Source: Gemmata massiliana (GTDB lineage Bacteria > Planctomycetota > Planctomycetia > Gemmatales > Gemmataceae). Taken from it: a DNA stretch of 64,000 nucleotides. Location: positions 310,001-374,000 of the forward strand of contig NZ_LR593886.1 in NCBI RefSeq assembly GCF_901538265.1, in the 5' to 3' direction. Of this stretch, positions 26,080 through 34,787 are shown one piece after another. How positions within the stretch are numbered: position 1 is the first letter of the stretch; every line of letters begins with the position of its first letter. The position numbers were made by a program, and so were the translations under genes. The notes under the pieces are model-generated. The model was not told the DNA's origin. It searched no databases and was given only the letters and a program-made list of their open reading frames with translations.

Positions 26080-27828
26080 TTACAGCGTCGGGCCGGTGTC
26101 GCCGGGGAGCATGATCTTGCGGATCAGTTTGATCGGCAGCCCGCCCTGGCGCACGAACTCGTCGTGGAACGTCTGCAAGCGGAAGTCCGCCCCCTTCGCC
26201 TTCTTGTAGTCGTCGCGCAGCTTGTAGATCTGGAGCTTGCCCAGCGTGTAGTAGAGGTACGTCGGGTTGTACGATCCGCGGCGAGCCTCCTGGAACGCGG
26301 TTTCCGGCTCGATGTACCCCTGCTCCACGAAGAACTTCTTTCCTTGTTCCACGGTCCAGCCCTCCGTGTGCAACTTGATCCCGACGATGTACCGGCAGTC
26401 GCGCAGCAGAGCCTCGTTCAGTTGGGCGAGCCGCACCTTTGGGTCGCCGTCGCCGTAGCCCTCCTCCACGATCATCTGCTCCGCGTAGTGCGCCCACCCC
26501 TCGACGTTCGTGCCGCACGTGTACAGTTTCCGCACCTTCGTCGGGTACTGCTTCGCGTAGAGGAACTGGAGGTAGTGCCCGGGGAACGCTTCGTGAATCG
26601 TGATGATGTCCATTCCCGTCTTGTTGAACTGCCGCATGTGCTCGACCTTCCGGCGCGCCTCCCATTCCGTTTCCGGCGGGGTCACGTAGTAGAACGCCTC
26701 GGTCGCCTTCGTCTCATACGCGCCCGGCGTGTCCATCGACGCGAACCCGCCGGTGCGCATGAACGCGGGCGTCTCCGCGATCGTCGGCCGCACTTCCGAC
26801 GGTACGGTCACGATCTTCTTGTCGACGAGGAACTTCCGGGTGCGCTCGATGGTCCCGCGCGTCGCGCCCACGAGGTCTTCCGGCTTCGGGTGGTCCTCGT
26901 TCAGCGTCGCGAGCACCTCGGCGGGCGTCCGCTTCGGGTCGATCTTCTTCGCGGTGGCAACGAACGTTTCCTGGTCGCGCTTGAGGTTGGCTTCGCCGAT
27001 GGCGAGCAGCTTGTCGAGCGGAACGTCGAGCATCTCCTCGGTTTCGAGCTTCTTCACGAATGCATCGGGGCCGATCGCGTACTTCCCCTTCGATTTCGGC
27101 AGCAGTTCCGTTTCGATCCACTTCGCCGCGGCCTCGAACGCTTCGATTACCGGCTTGTTGGCGGCCTCGAACTCGGCGAACAGCTTCTTGTCTTTGCCCG
27201 CGGCATCTTTGGCCCATGCGGGCAGATCATTGCGGAAGAAGCTCACCGAACCCTTCGCCACGATGAGACCCAGATCGGTGAATTCCTTCGGCGGGTTCTC
27301 CACGTTCGTTTTCATCGCGCCGAGCAGTTGCGGAGCGGCTTTCAATCGCCCGATCACCGCCTTGAGCCGGTCCGCGGGCGGGGCGAACGACCGCTTCATC
27401 AGCATGTCGATCCCCTCGGCCGGTTTGCCCAAGTACACAACCGGGTTCCGCTTCCAGTCGCGCACGACTTCAAGTTCCAGCAACTCGGCGCGGATCGCGT
27501 GGTCGAGCGTTTCCGCGTCGATCGCTTCGTCGGCGGTCAGTTTCCCGGCGCGAAGGGTTTTCAGGCGCTCGTGGAGCTTCTTGAGCACGTCAGCGCGGTG
27601 GGTAATGTTTGGGGCGTTCAGGTCGGCCAGTTTCTCATCGAAGTCGTGGATGCCCGCGTAGGTCGCTTGGTTCGGCTCCCACGCGAAGAGCGCGGCATAG
27701 TAGTCGTCTACGAACGCGGCGAAACCGGCCGGCGCGGGGGTATCAGCAGCGACAGGTTGCGGGCGCGAGATCCCTACAAGCGCGACGAGAAGTAAACCGG
27801 CGAGGGCCGGGAATCGGAGTGCGGTCAC
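26080..27828 (-). CDS. secreted DUF885-family metallopeptidase-like protein
   Basis: A 582-residue protein. The start is GTG 27828, which has GGAG six bases upstream and opens directly into a signal peptide (ALRFPALAGLLLVALVG, cleavage near PVAA); an ATG at 27900 is an alternative. The DUF885 hallmark HEAFPGHYLQ lies near residue 411, an HExxPGH variant of the zinc-peptidase motif, with a second conserved block TNVEGWAHYAEQMI about 30 residues on that supplies further candidate ligands. The family is related to carboxypeptidase M32-like folds. It is likely a periplasmic dipeptidyl or carboxypeptidase. It stands alone on the minus strand between an unknown gene and an ABC uptake operon. Confidence 0.9.
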   Translation of the reverse strand: MTALRFPALAGLLLVALVGISRPQPVAADTPAPAGFAAFVDDYYAALFAWEPNQATYAGIHDFDEKLADLNAPNITHRADVLKKLHERLKTLRAGKLTADEAIDAETLDHAIRAELLELEVVRDWKRNPVVYLGKPAEGIDMLMKRSFAPPADRLKAVIGRLKAAPQLLGAMKTNVENPPKEFTDLGLIVAKGSVSFFRNDLPAWAKDAAGKDKKLFAEFEAANKPVIEAFEAAAKWIETELLPKSKGKYAIGPDAFVKKLETEEMLDVPLDKLLAIGEANLKRDQETFVATAKKIDPKRTPAEVLATLNEDHPKPEDLVGATRGTIERTRKFLVDKKIVTVPSEVRPTIAETPAFMRTGGFASMDTPGAYETKATEAFYYVTPPETEWEARRKVEHMRQFNKTGMDIITIHEAFPGHYLQFLYAKQYPTKVRKLYTCGTNVEGWAHYAEQMIVEEGYGDGDPKVRLAQLNEALLRDCRYIVGIKLHTEGWTVEQGKKFFVEQGYIEPETAFQEARRGSYNPTYLYYTLGKLQIYKLRDDYKKAKGADFRLQTFHDEFVRQGGLPIKLIRKIMLPGDTGPTL

Positions 27829-27990
27829 GAGTTGCTCCGGGCTGGGAACGTCTGCGGAGAGGCTGAAGTGAGAATACGGCCGGTGGGAGTGGTGCCGCAA
27901 CTGATATTCGCGCCGACTTTACTTCGCGTGGAATCGGTCGCGGATTAGCGATCGGCTATGGTCGCTATGGTCGCTTTTCATTCGGCTGGT

Positions 27991-28779
27991 TTACAGGCGC
28001 CGGAGTATACGCGCCGTGATCCACATGCCCGTTAGCGTGAACAGCACGGTCACGCACGATGCCGCGGCGAGAAGCGGGGTGTCCTTGTCGCGTGCTTCTG
28101 GCCAGAGGGCCGCGGGGAGTGTGCGCGCACGCGGCGTTCCCAGGAAGACGGCGAACGTGAACTCGTTTACCGACAAAATGAACGCGATGATGGCCCCCGC
28201 CAAGACCGCAGGAGCGATGAGCGGCAGCGTCACGCGGCGGAACGCGGTCCACGGTCCCGCTCCCAGTCCGCGTGCGGCGCGTTCCAGGTCGGGATCGGCA
28301 CCGGTCAGTGCGTTCCGTAGCAGCAAAAACACAACGGGCAGGCTGACGAGACTGTGCGCCGCGGCGAGCGAATAAGCTCGGCCCTGCAAGCCGGCGAGCA
28401 TCACGAGCGGCAACAGTCCCATCGCCAGCACCACCGTGGGCACAAACATCGGCAGCAGGACCGCACTGCTGAGGAGGTTTCGACCGCAGAAGTGGAACCG
28501 CGTGACCGCAACGGCTAGCCCCAACCCGCCGACGAGCGAACCCGCGACCGAGATCACCGCGACTTCGGCCGAAGTTCGGAGCGCCCGAGTCCATTTCGCC
28601 GAGCCGAAGAACTCGCGGTACCACCGGACCGACCACTCTTCGGTCGGCGGTTCCAGTAATTCGCCCGGTGCGAACGACATCCATACCGCACACACAAACG
28701 GTGCAACGAGTGCGAGAAGTGTGAACCCTCCGAGGACTCGACCGAGGAGCCAGATTGAGGAGGAGACGCGGTTAAGCAC
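27991..28779 (-). CDS. ABC transporter permease, PotC-like
   Basis: A 262-residue inner-membrane permease with about six transmembrane helices. The EAA loop that contacts the ATPase is ERAARGLGAGPWTAFRRVTLPL. Together with the upstream permease and substrate-binding protein, it resembles polyamine/iron/thiamine-type uptake systems (PotABCD/FbpABC class). Its start overlaps the previous permease gene by eight bases. It is the last gene of the operon; the stop is followed by an intergenic stretch and then the DUF885 gene. No ATPase gene is found in the operon within the window. Confidence 0.9.
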   Translation of the reverse strand: MLNRVSSSIWLLGRVLGGFTLLALVAPFVCAVWMSFAPGELLEPPTEEWSVRWYREFFGSAKWTRALRTSAEVAVISVAGSLVGGLGLAVAVTRFHFCGRNLLSSAVLLPMFVPTVVLAMGLLPLVMLAGLQGRAYSLAAAHSLVSLPVVFLLLRNALTGADPDLERAARGLGAGPWTAFRRVTLPLIAPAVLAGAIIAFILSVNEFTFAVFLGTPRARTLPAALWPEARDKDTPLLAAASCVTVLFTLTGMWITARILRRL

Positions 28780-29650
28780 GTGCCTCTCCTATCCGGCGCA
28801 ATGCACGTGCGGGCCGCGAATAGAGTGCGACGCACACGGCCACCGTCACAAGGCTCAGCACGGCCGTTGCCGCGGCTCGCGGCCAATCACCGTACCCCAG
28901 GCTGTCTTTCTGCACTTTCACCGCGAGCGTCGCCTGCTCTGGTCCACCGAGCAAAAGCGGACCGACGAATGCGCCCAGCGCCCAAATCAGGCACAACTGC
29001 CCCGCAATGGCGACACCAGGCAGAGACAGCGGTAGCGTCACGCGGCGGAACGCGGCCCACGGCCCCGCTCCCAGTCCGCGTGCGGCCGCGGTCAATGTTG
29101 GGTCGATGCGGTCCAGTGCGGGCACCAACACAAGCACCGCGTAGGGCATGATGAGGTAGGTTTCGGCCACCAACACGCCGAACAGGTTGTGTGTGAGCAG
29201 GATCGGCTCGGACGTCAGCCCCAACGCGAGGAGCACGCGATTCACGGGACCGGTGTTCCCGAGCAACAGATTCACGCCGTAAAGAACGACGAACACGTTC
29301 GTCAGCTTCGGGAGGATCACCGCGCCGAGTGCGAGGGCTTTTGCGCGCTTAGGGAGAGAGTGAATGAACAGCGCGAGTGGGTAGCCGATGGCCACACTCA
29401 GCGCCGCAACCGCGACACCGAGAGCGACGGTAAACACAACGATCCCTCGGCCGTATCGCTCGCCGAGGCGTTCGGAGTAGGCGCTGAACGTCCACGAACT
29501 GGGGCGGTAGAAACCCGTCCCTCCCGTGCTCTCGTATAGACTCGTGCGGAGGAGAATGAGTACCGGCCCCGCGAAGAGTGCGAGGAGCAAAATGATCGCG
29601 GGGGCCGCGAGCAACCACGGCACGACCGAGCGAGTGGAGTGCGGCGTCAC
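28772..29650 (-). CDS. ABC transporter permease, PotB-like
   Basis: A 292-residue inner-membrane permease with about six helices. The EAA loop is TAAARGLGAGPWAAFRRVTLPL, almost the same as in the partner permease. The start is GTG 29650, overlapping the stop of the binding-protein gene in a GTGA arrangement; the open frame extends 279 bases upstream but only as an out-of-frame shadow of that gene. It probably forms a heterodimer with the 27991-28779 permease for ATP-driven uptake of a small cationic or metal-bound solute. Confidence 0.9.
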   Translation of the reverse strand: MTPHSTRSVVPWLLAAPAIILLLALFAGPVLILLRTSLYESTGGTGFYRPSSWTFSAYSERLGERYGRGIVVFTVALGVAVAALSVAIGYPLALFIHSLPKRAKALALGAVILPKLTNVFVVLYGVNLLLGNTGPVNRVLLALGLTSEPILLTHNLFGVLVAETYLIMPYAVLVLVPALDRIDPTLTAAARGLGAGPWAAFRRVTLPLSLPGVAIAGQLCLIWALGAFVGPLLLGGPEQATLAVKVQKDSLGYGDWPRAAATAVLSLVTVAVCVALYSRPARALRRIGEARA

Positions 29651-30774
29651 GACTTCCGCAGGATCTCCTGCTCCCACGTCTTCTTGATCTGGTCCCAGTC
29701 CTTGAAGTACGCCTCGTAGGGGAAGTATTTCATCGTGCGGAACTGCTCGTCGGTCGAGGGGTACGTTTGTGCCCACACCGCGTTTTCTTTCGCGACCTCG
29801 CGCGCGGCCTCGACGTGCGACGTGCCCGCACCGCGCTCGGCCATCGCCGCTTGTACGTCCTTGGTGAGCAAGAAATCGATGGCGGCTTCGGCCAGGTCCG
29901 CGTTCGGGGTGTCGGCCGGGATCACCCACATGAGCTGCACGAACGCGCGGTCGGCTTCGGGTGTCGTGAACCCGACCGTGTCGATTTTGTCTTTCGGCAT
30001 TTGCAGCATCGTGACGCTGTGCGCGTTACCCGCGGCGAAATTACCCTGTAGCAGATCCTGCAACATTTTCGGGCCGGTCGGCCACCAGAACCGCACGCGG
30101 TCGCGCTCGCGCTTGGCGAAGTCGAGCACGCTGCCGATGTCATCGGTGAGCATCTGGTGCGCGGAGCCGGGCTTCTTGTCCGCGGCGGCCTTCATACACG
30201 CGAACGTGTAGAGCGACATGTAGAACCATTCGTACAGCGCAATTTTGCCCCGCAAGTCGTCGCGCATCAGGTCACCCCAACCGGTTAGGGGCCTACCTGT
30301 TTGCTTGCGATTCCCGGCGAGCGTCATCGCGGATTCGTGGAACGTGACGCCGTACCGCTCCTTCGCCACCCAGTTGTCGAGCGCCCCGGGCGCGAGGGCC
30401 TTGTGGTTCGGCACCTTGTTGAAGTCGATTTGCCGGAACATCCCGCTCTTGATCGCCGGGTACCCCTGCGTCGCGTCGGTCAGTACGAGGTCGAACGCGG
30501 GCTGGCCCTTGGGCGACGTTTTCAGCTTGGCGATCGAATCTTCCCACCCGGGATCGAGCACCACCGTCGCGCCGGTTTTGGCTTCAAACGGCTTGGCGAA
30601 CAGATCCTCGAAGATTTTGTCCAATCCCGAGTACACGAACACCGTGAGCGTGCGCCCGCTGAGGTCGCTCCCGCGGGGCGTGGGGGCTGAGCACCCGCCG
30701 AGCAGCCCGCCCGCGCCGAGCGCTGCGCCCACGGTTTTCAAGAACCCGCGCCGGTTCACATCGTGACTGTTCAT
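29647..30774 (-). CDS. extracellular solute-binding lipoprotein of an ABC importer
   Basis: A 375-residue periplasmic binding protein. The N-terminus has a twin-arginine motif (NRRGFLKT, Arg8-Arg9) and a lipobox GGC with Cys28, so it is likely exported folded and then lipid-anchored. The mature sequence (TLTVFVYSGLDKIFEDLFAKPFEAKTGATV, then DLVLTDATQGY) has the class II binding-protein pattern seen in iron(III) and polyamine/spermidine carriers. It is the first gene of a three-gene minus-strand operon with two permeases, linked by overlapping stop/start codons. The solute cannot be told from sequence; iron or a polyamine is the best guess. Confidence 0.9.
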   Translation of the reverse strand: MNSHDVNRRGFLKTVGAALGAGGLLGGCSAPTPRGSDLSGRTLTVFVYSGLDKIFEDLFAKPFEAKTGATVVLDPGWEDSIAKLKTSPKGQPAFDLVLTDATQGYPAIKSGMFRQIDFNKVPNHKALAPGALDNWVAKERYGVTFHESAMTLAGNRKQTGRPLTGWGDLMRDDLRGKIALYEWFYMSLYTFACMKAAADKKPGSAHQMLTDDIGSVLDFAKRERDRVRFWWPTGPKMLQDLLQGNFAAGNAHSVTMLQMPKDKIDTVGFTTPEADRAFVQLMWVIPADTPNADLAEAAIDFLLTKDVQAAMAERGAGTSHVEAAREVAKENAVWAQTYPSTDEQFRTMKYFPYEAYFKDWDQIKKTWEQEILRKS

Positions 30775-31085
30775 AGGGCGTCAGTTTATCAACCACACCC
30801 CCGGCAACAAGCAACTGCGCACGCACTGAGTACAGCGGGGATTGTGGATAGTGAATTTTTGTCCAATTTTAGTATTGTGTTCTTTTGTTTACTGCGTTAG
30901 GATTGCGTAATGTTGGGTAGTAGTGAGCCTGCACCCGCTCGTAGCGATTGCAGCTCGCCCAGGGGCTCTTGGTGAGCGACCGGCGGAATCCAGAACAGAT
31001 AATAATGTGCACATGGGCGATTGCGGCAACATATTACTGCGAATGAGTTTGAGATGATTCGTGAAGGGGCGTGTGGGCCGGAAAC

Positions 31086-31101
31086 GTTAGCAAATGTTAG
31101 C
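31086..31101. repeat. tandem GTTAGC pair (GTTAGCAAATGTTAGC)
   Basis: Two GTTAGC hexamers spaced by AAAT. The same 16 bases recur at 53615-53630, a near copy lies at 53510-53526, and 12 of the 16 (in reverse complement) at 11016-11027. Confidence 0.55.
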
Positions 31102-31150
31102 CGTAGGCGGGATAGGAGCGACCAGGAAGCATCGAAAGAGAAAAGGATTC

Positions 31151-31238
31151 ACAGGATCGACCGGATCAAGAACAGATTGCGAACGATACCGCACCACGGG
31201 ATGAGGGGAACTGTCAGTGCAATCCTGTTAATCCTGTC
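31151..31238. repeat. dispersed CAGGAT repeat, inverted pair
   Basis: ACAGGAT(CGACC)GGAT at 31151-31166 is matched in inverted orientation by ATCCTGTTAATCCTGTC at 31222-31238. Repeats of this ACAGGATTAACAGGAT kind are familiar to me from intergenic regions of unrelated bacteria (recollection, not checked). No coding role. Confidence 0.5.
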
Positions 31239-31345
31239 AAAACGTTTGGGCATTCGCAGTTTATGGCCGCGGTCACTCTTGACGCGGTTCGACCCGAAAA
31301 CCGAGACTACAAGCACACACTGTTGATTCGTCGGGAGACGTCCGG

Positions 31346-32635
31346 ATGCGCATCTGCCTCTTCGAGGATCGCCGCGCCGCGGACCTGTACCCACTCACAT
31401 TTACGCGCCCCGCGTCCCACCTGCTTTGTGGGTTAACGACACTCGGTGCGAAGCAGGCGCGCTACTTCGGTGCGAACGTCGTCGGGCACCTGTGTCGCCC
31501 CGTGCTCGCCGAATGGCTCCGCGAGAGAGAGAACGCCCCGGTCAACGATCCGACTTGGCTCCGCGCCGGCCCCACGGTTCTCGTGAACGGGCGCTGGCTC
31601 GCGCCGCCCACGGCGCCCATTGTTCTTCAGGATTGGCTCGCTGACGGGCCGTTCATCGGTATCGCGAACGGTGAGATCGTGTTCGCCGCGCTCGACCAAC
31701 GCCGGCTCCAGGCGGTTTCGCCAGCCACGGTAGAAGACTGCCTGCGTGACTGGGCGCAGTCGCTCCCGTGCCACGAGGTTGGCGGAACGCTGATCCGCTA
31801 TTCGTGGGAACTGATCGAACACAACGGCGCCGAAATTACACGTGACTTCGAGGTGACGTGCGACCCGACCGAGATCGGGGACCACCTTACCGACATCACG
31901 CTTGTTGGTTCCGGCGACCGGCTGTTCATTCACCCGACGGCGCGGGTCGAGCCGCACGTGGTCGCCGATACGACCAACGGACCGGTCGTGATCGGTGAGG
32001 GCGCGGTGGTGACCGCGTTCACGCGCCTCGAAGGGCCGTGTGGAATCGGCCCGCACGCACACGCCCGAAATGCACAGATTCGCGGCGGAACGAGCATCGG
32101 GCCGCACTGTCGGGTGGGGGGCGAGGTCGAGGCGAGTATCGTACTCGGTTACACGAACAAATCGCACGACGGCTACCTGGGTTACAGCTTCGTTGGTGAG
32201 TGGGTGGACATCGCGGCCGGTGTGGTCGCGGCCGATCAGCGGTGCGATTTCGGGCCGATTAGCGCGCCGGTGAATGGCGCCAAGGTGCTCACGAACCGCA
32301 CGAAAATGGGGAGCGTGATCGGCGACCACGCGAAGATCTGTGCGGGCGCGCTACTCAACTGCGGATCGTCGATCGGTGCGTTCACTCAAGTGCTACCGAC
32401 TGGTGTACCCGCGCCACGTGAAGTGCCGGCGTTCCACGAAGTGGGACCAGATGGGTTGAAGCCGCTCGACGCGACTCAATTGCTTGCCGTAGCAGAAACG
32501 GTAGTGCGCGAACGTGGGGACGAGCCGGTTCCGCAACTTAGTGCCTTGTATCGCACACTAGCAGGGGCACCGGAGCCAGCCCCCGAGGTCGCGCCTCCCA
32601 CGCTACCCGCAGTCCCGCTCCGAAAGAGCGCGTAA
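31346..32635 (+). CDS. GlmU-family (putative sugar nucleotidyltransferase / left-handed beta-helix) protein
   Basis: A 429-residue protein. The start ATG has GGAG eight bases upstream. The N-terminal half begins MRICLFEDRRAADLYPLTFTRP and resembles the GlmU-related nucleotidyltransferase variant found in planctomycetes and Bacteroidetes. The C-terminal half has hexapeptide repeats of a left-handed beta-helix (GEGAVVTAFTRLEGPCGIGPHAHARNAQIRGG, GPHCRVGGEVEASIVLG, ending in GDHAKICAGALLNCG). A sugar-phosphate nucleotidyl or acetyl transfer is likely, feeding envelope polysaccharide synthesis. Whether it makes UDP-GlcNAc or another activated sugar is open; typical GlmU signature residues of the first domain are only partly recognisable. 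Confidence 0.85.
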   Translation: MRICLFEDRRAADLYPLTFTRPASHLLCGLTTLGAKQARYFGANVVGHLCRPVLAEWLRERENAPVNDPTWLRAGPTVLVNGRWLAPPTAPIVLQDWLADGPFIGIANGEIVFAALDQRRLQAVSPATVEDCLRDWAQSLPCHEVGGTLIRYSWELIEHNGAEITRDFEVTCDPTEIGDHLTDITLVGSGDRLFIHPTARVEPHVVADTTNGPVVIGEGAVVTAFTRLEGPCGIGPHAHARNAQIRGGTSIGPHCRVGGEVEASIVLGYTNKSHDGYLGYSFVGEWVDIAAGVVAADQRCDFGPISAPVNGAKVLTNRTKMGSVIGDHAKICAGALLNCGSSIGAFTQVLPTGVPAPREVPAFHEVGPDGLKPLDATQLLAVAETVVRERGDEPVPQLSALYRTLAGAPEPAPEVAPPTLPAVPLRKSA

Positions 32636-32670
32636 CTCGTGTGCGGGTGCGTGTTAGGTGGTCGTGAAGG

Positions 32671-33147
32671 CTACTTCTTGTCCGGGCCTTTGCTCATACC
32701 CGCGACGGTGGCGCGGGTCGCGCGGATGCGGTCGAGCAGGTTCTGCTTGGCGATGCTGGCCGGATCGAGCGAGGTGACGCCCGAGGACGGCGGCGTTTTG
32801 GCGTCGAGCGCGAGTTTTGCCGCGTCCGCCTTGTCCTCTTGCGTTTCGCCCTTCGAGAGCCGGTCCTCGGCGTCCACGTAGCCCGTTTCGCCGTACATCT
32901 GCTTCAGCTCGCCGAGGCGCACGACGCGCTCGAGCCGGACGTACCCGATTTCCTCGTAGGGCACGAAGAACGCACGGCCCTCGTCCGTTGTGCCGCCCTC
33001 GCGCCCGCGGAACACGAGGTACGTCGGCTCGAACCGGACGACCGAGTCCACTGAGAGCACGAACTGGTTGCGGAGGACCAGGTTCACCTGCGGGTGCGAG
33101 GTTTCTGGAATTCGTTTGAATAATTCCACACAATCTTCGCGACGCAT
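32671..33147 (-). CDS. hypothetical small cytoplasmic protein
   Basis: A 158-residue protein; ATG 33147 has GGAG five bases upstream. The first 95 residues (CVELFKRIPETSHPQVNLVLRN, then VDSVVRFEPTYLVFRGREGG and FFVPYEEIGYVRLERVV) look like a small beta-barrel domain. A charged, flexible tail follows (DRLSKGETQEDKADAAKL). No signal peptide or membrane helix was seen. It follows a membrane-protein gene by 47 bases on the same strand and is probably co-transcribed with it. The family is not recognised. Confidence 0.75.
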   Translation of the reverse strand: MRREDCVELFKRIPETSHPQVNLVLRNQFVLSVDSVVRFEPTYLVFRGREGGTTDEGRAFFVPYEEIGYVRLERVVRLGELKQMYGETGYVDAEDRLSKGETQEDKADAAKLALDAKTPPSSGVTSLDPASIAKQNLLDRIRATRATVAGMSKGPDKK

Positions 33148-33194
33148 ACACTCTCCGGTTCGGGCGACCGACCGGTGGTTCCGGCCGGAACTGG

Positions 33195-33899
33195 TTAGGT
33201 CCGCGTGACTTCGAGACTCACCGGCGGGCGCGTGAGCTTGCGGTAGAGCCACACCTGGGACGCGCCCGCAGCGATGCCGCCAACGGCGCACACCCCGCGC
33301 CAGCTCATCCACCCGAGCAGGTGTTCGAGCGGCGATTTCGGGAGCGTCATGCCATCCGGTGCGGACAGCCGGGCGGCGGCGCGGGCCGAGGCCATGTCTT
33401 CAAACACGCTGAGCGTGAGTGCGAGCGCGGCCGTCGCAGCGAGCACCCCGGCTAGCATCACCAGCGGTCCGCGTGCCAGGCTCCAGGCGTCGCGCTGGTA
33501 CGGCTGGAGCTTGTGCCCGTCACCGAGCCGGCGCCAGAGTTTCGTGAAGCACAGGTCCGCGGCCTCGGGGCTGGCGAACACGACCGTCAGTCGGCTCGTG
33601 CCCAGGCCGTTCGCATATTCGACAACGAGCGAGTTCGCGAGCAGGTCGAGTTTCAGGTTCTGGACCGCGACCAACTCCACGACCACCGCGAGCGGGCCGA
33701 GCAGGTCTTCGAGGTTCCCTCCGGCCCCGATCGCGGCGAGCAGTTCCGCCTTCGGCACCCCGGTGGGCGGTGCCACATAGAGCCGATCGAACGTGAGAAC
33801 GACCAGCGAGTGCGACTTCACTTCCGGGTGGACCCACACGCGCCGGCGCGAGGCGCCGGGGAGAGTCGTGTCGAGTGTGATCGCGTTCGCTGCGTGCAT
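33195..33899 (-). CDS. membrane protein with two C-terminal helices, unknown function
   Basis: A 234-residue protein. I start at ATG 33899 (MHAANAITLD); an upstream ATG at 33962 is possible and neither has a strong ribosome-binding site. Residues 1-140 are soluble and beta-rich (VKSHSLVVLTFDRLYV, LVVEYANGLGTSRLTVVFASPEAADLCF), somewhat like a PH-type fold. A hydrophobic helix at about residue 148 and another near 208-225 follow. The downstream gene at 32671 follows after 47 bases. No family was recognised. Confidence 0.7.
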   Translation of the reverse strand: MHAANAITLDTTLPGASRRRVWVHPEVKSHSLVVLTFDRLYVAPPTGVPKAELLAAIGAGGNLEDLLGPLAVVVELVAVQNLKLDLLANSLVVEYANGLGTSRLTVVFASPEAADLCFTKLWRRLGDGHKLQPYQRDAWSLARGPLVMLAGVLAATAALALTLSVFEDMASARAAARLSAPDGMTLPKSPLEHLLGWMSWRGVCAVGGIAAGASQVWLYRKLTRPPVSLEVTRT

Positions 33900-34030
33900 G
33901 GAGCCGGGGAAGCGAGTGAACGAACGGGATCGCGGACGATCCCCACCTGTAATCGGTAGCACGCAGAGGGGGGTGGGTCAAATGCAGCGAGAAGGGTGAG
34001 GTGCGGGAAGAAAAAGGGGCGAGAGTGTGA

Positions 34031-34094
34031 GCGGGTGAAGGGGTGACAAAACCGAAACGGAAACGTGTTTCCGCCATTTCACCCCTTCACCCGC
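34031..34094 (-). terminator. large cruciform with GGTGAAGGGGTGA arms after the ECF sigma gene
   Basis: Arms 34031-34046 and 34079-34094 are exact 16-base reverse complements; the 32-base loop itself contains a small GGAAAC/GTTTCC hairpin. It lies 27 bases past the stop of the minus-strand sigma factor gene, so termination is plausible. Its sequence resembles the GGTGAAAGG repeats at 59158-59249. Confidence 0.6.
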
Positions 34095-34120
34095 ACGCAC
34101 TTTCACCCCTTCTCTTCCAT

Positions 34121-34756
34121 TCACTCTGCCTGCAATTCCGGAAAGACTGCGGGGGAGAGCTTCGCGGTGACGAGGTGATCGTGGAGGCGCTTTTTCGCCT
34201 GGAACTTGAGGTTCGCGATGTCCTGTTCGGTGCGCTTCAAGCGGGCGGCGACCTCGGCGTTCCCCCACCCCTTAACGTACAGGAGTTCGAGGGCCATCAC
34301 CTTCGCCCATTCGCCCTTCAGTTGGAAATCGCGCACGAGGTCACGGAGCGCCTGACCGAGTGCGTCTTCTTCGCGCTCGCGCTGTTCCGCGCTGCGGGCG
34401 AGGGTGGAGGCACCGCGCTGGCGGTCGTCGGGTGCCTGGCCCATCGCTTCGTCTTCGGTGTCGGTACCGCTCTGATAGCGGAGCCGGCCCATTTTCCGCA
34501 ACTGGTCTGTGACCTTGTGCGCCGCGATGGTGAACAGCCACGTCTGGAGGTCGCGCTTGTCATCGTAGTTGACGAGGCTGTTACTGAACCCGATGAACGT
34601 CTCCTGCACCACGTCCTCGACCGAGGCGTGGTCCTTGAGCCGCCGGCGCACGTAGGCCGTAAGGCGGCCGCGGTACCGCTTGTCCAGTTCCGCCCACGCG
34701 GTCTGGTCGTTCTTCCGCACGCGGTTGATGAGCAGCCGATCGGATTCGGTGGTCAT
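34121..34756 (-). CDS. ECF-type RNA polymerase sigma factor
   Basis: A 211-residue sigma factor starting at ATG 34756 (MTTESDRLLINRVR); the frame continues upstream into the preceding gene and is not used. Region 2 is clear (NDQTAWAELDKRYRGRLTAYVRRRLKDHASVEDVVQETFIGF, then LQTWLFTIAAHKVTDQLRK). A charged linker with GASTLARSAEQREREEDALGQ follows, and region 4 is YVKGWGNAEVAARLKRTEQDIANLKFQAKKRL. It sits 31 bases after a lipoprotein gene and about 1 kb after a Ser/Thr kinase gene on the same strand, so the kinase may control it. Confidence 0.9.
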   Translation of the reverse strand: MTTESDRLLINRVRKNDQTAWAELDKRYRGRLTAYVRRRLKDHASVEDVVQETFIGFSNSLVNYDDKRDLQTWLFTIAAHKVTDQLRKMGRLRYQSGTDTEDEAMGQAPDDRQRGASTLARSAEQREREEDALGQALRDLVRDFQLKGEWAKVMALELLYVKGWGNAEVAARLKRTEQDIANLKFQAKKRLHDHLVTAKLSPAVFPELQAE

Positions 34757-34787
34757 GGTGCCCGGAAAGTTACGGTGCGCGAATGAA

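Larger units (their letters stand above)
30775..31345. other. 571-base intergenic region with repeats
   Basis: No credible gene. It separates two divergent transcription units and should hold their promoters; the early part (30840-30910) is AT-rich. A tandem GTTAGCAAATGTTAGC lies at 31086-31101, and a CAGGAT-rich repeat pair spans 31151-31238. A short open frame at 31021-31326 crosses these repeats and looks non-coding. Confidence 0.55.
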
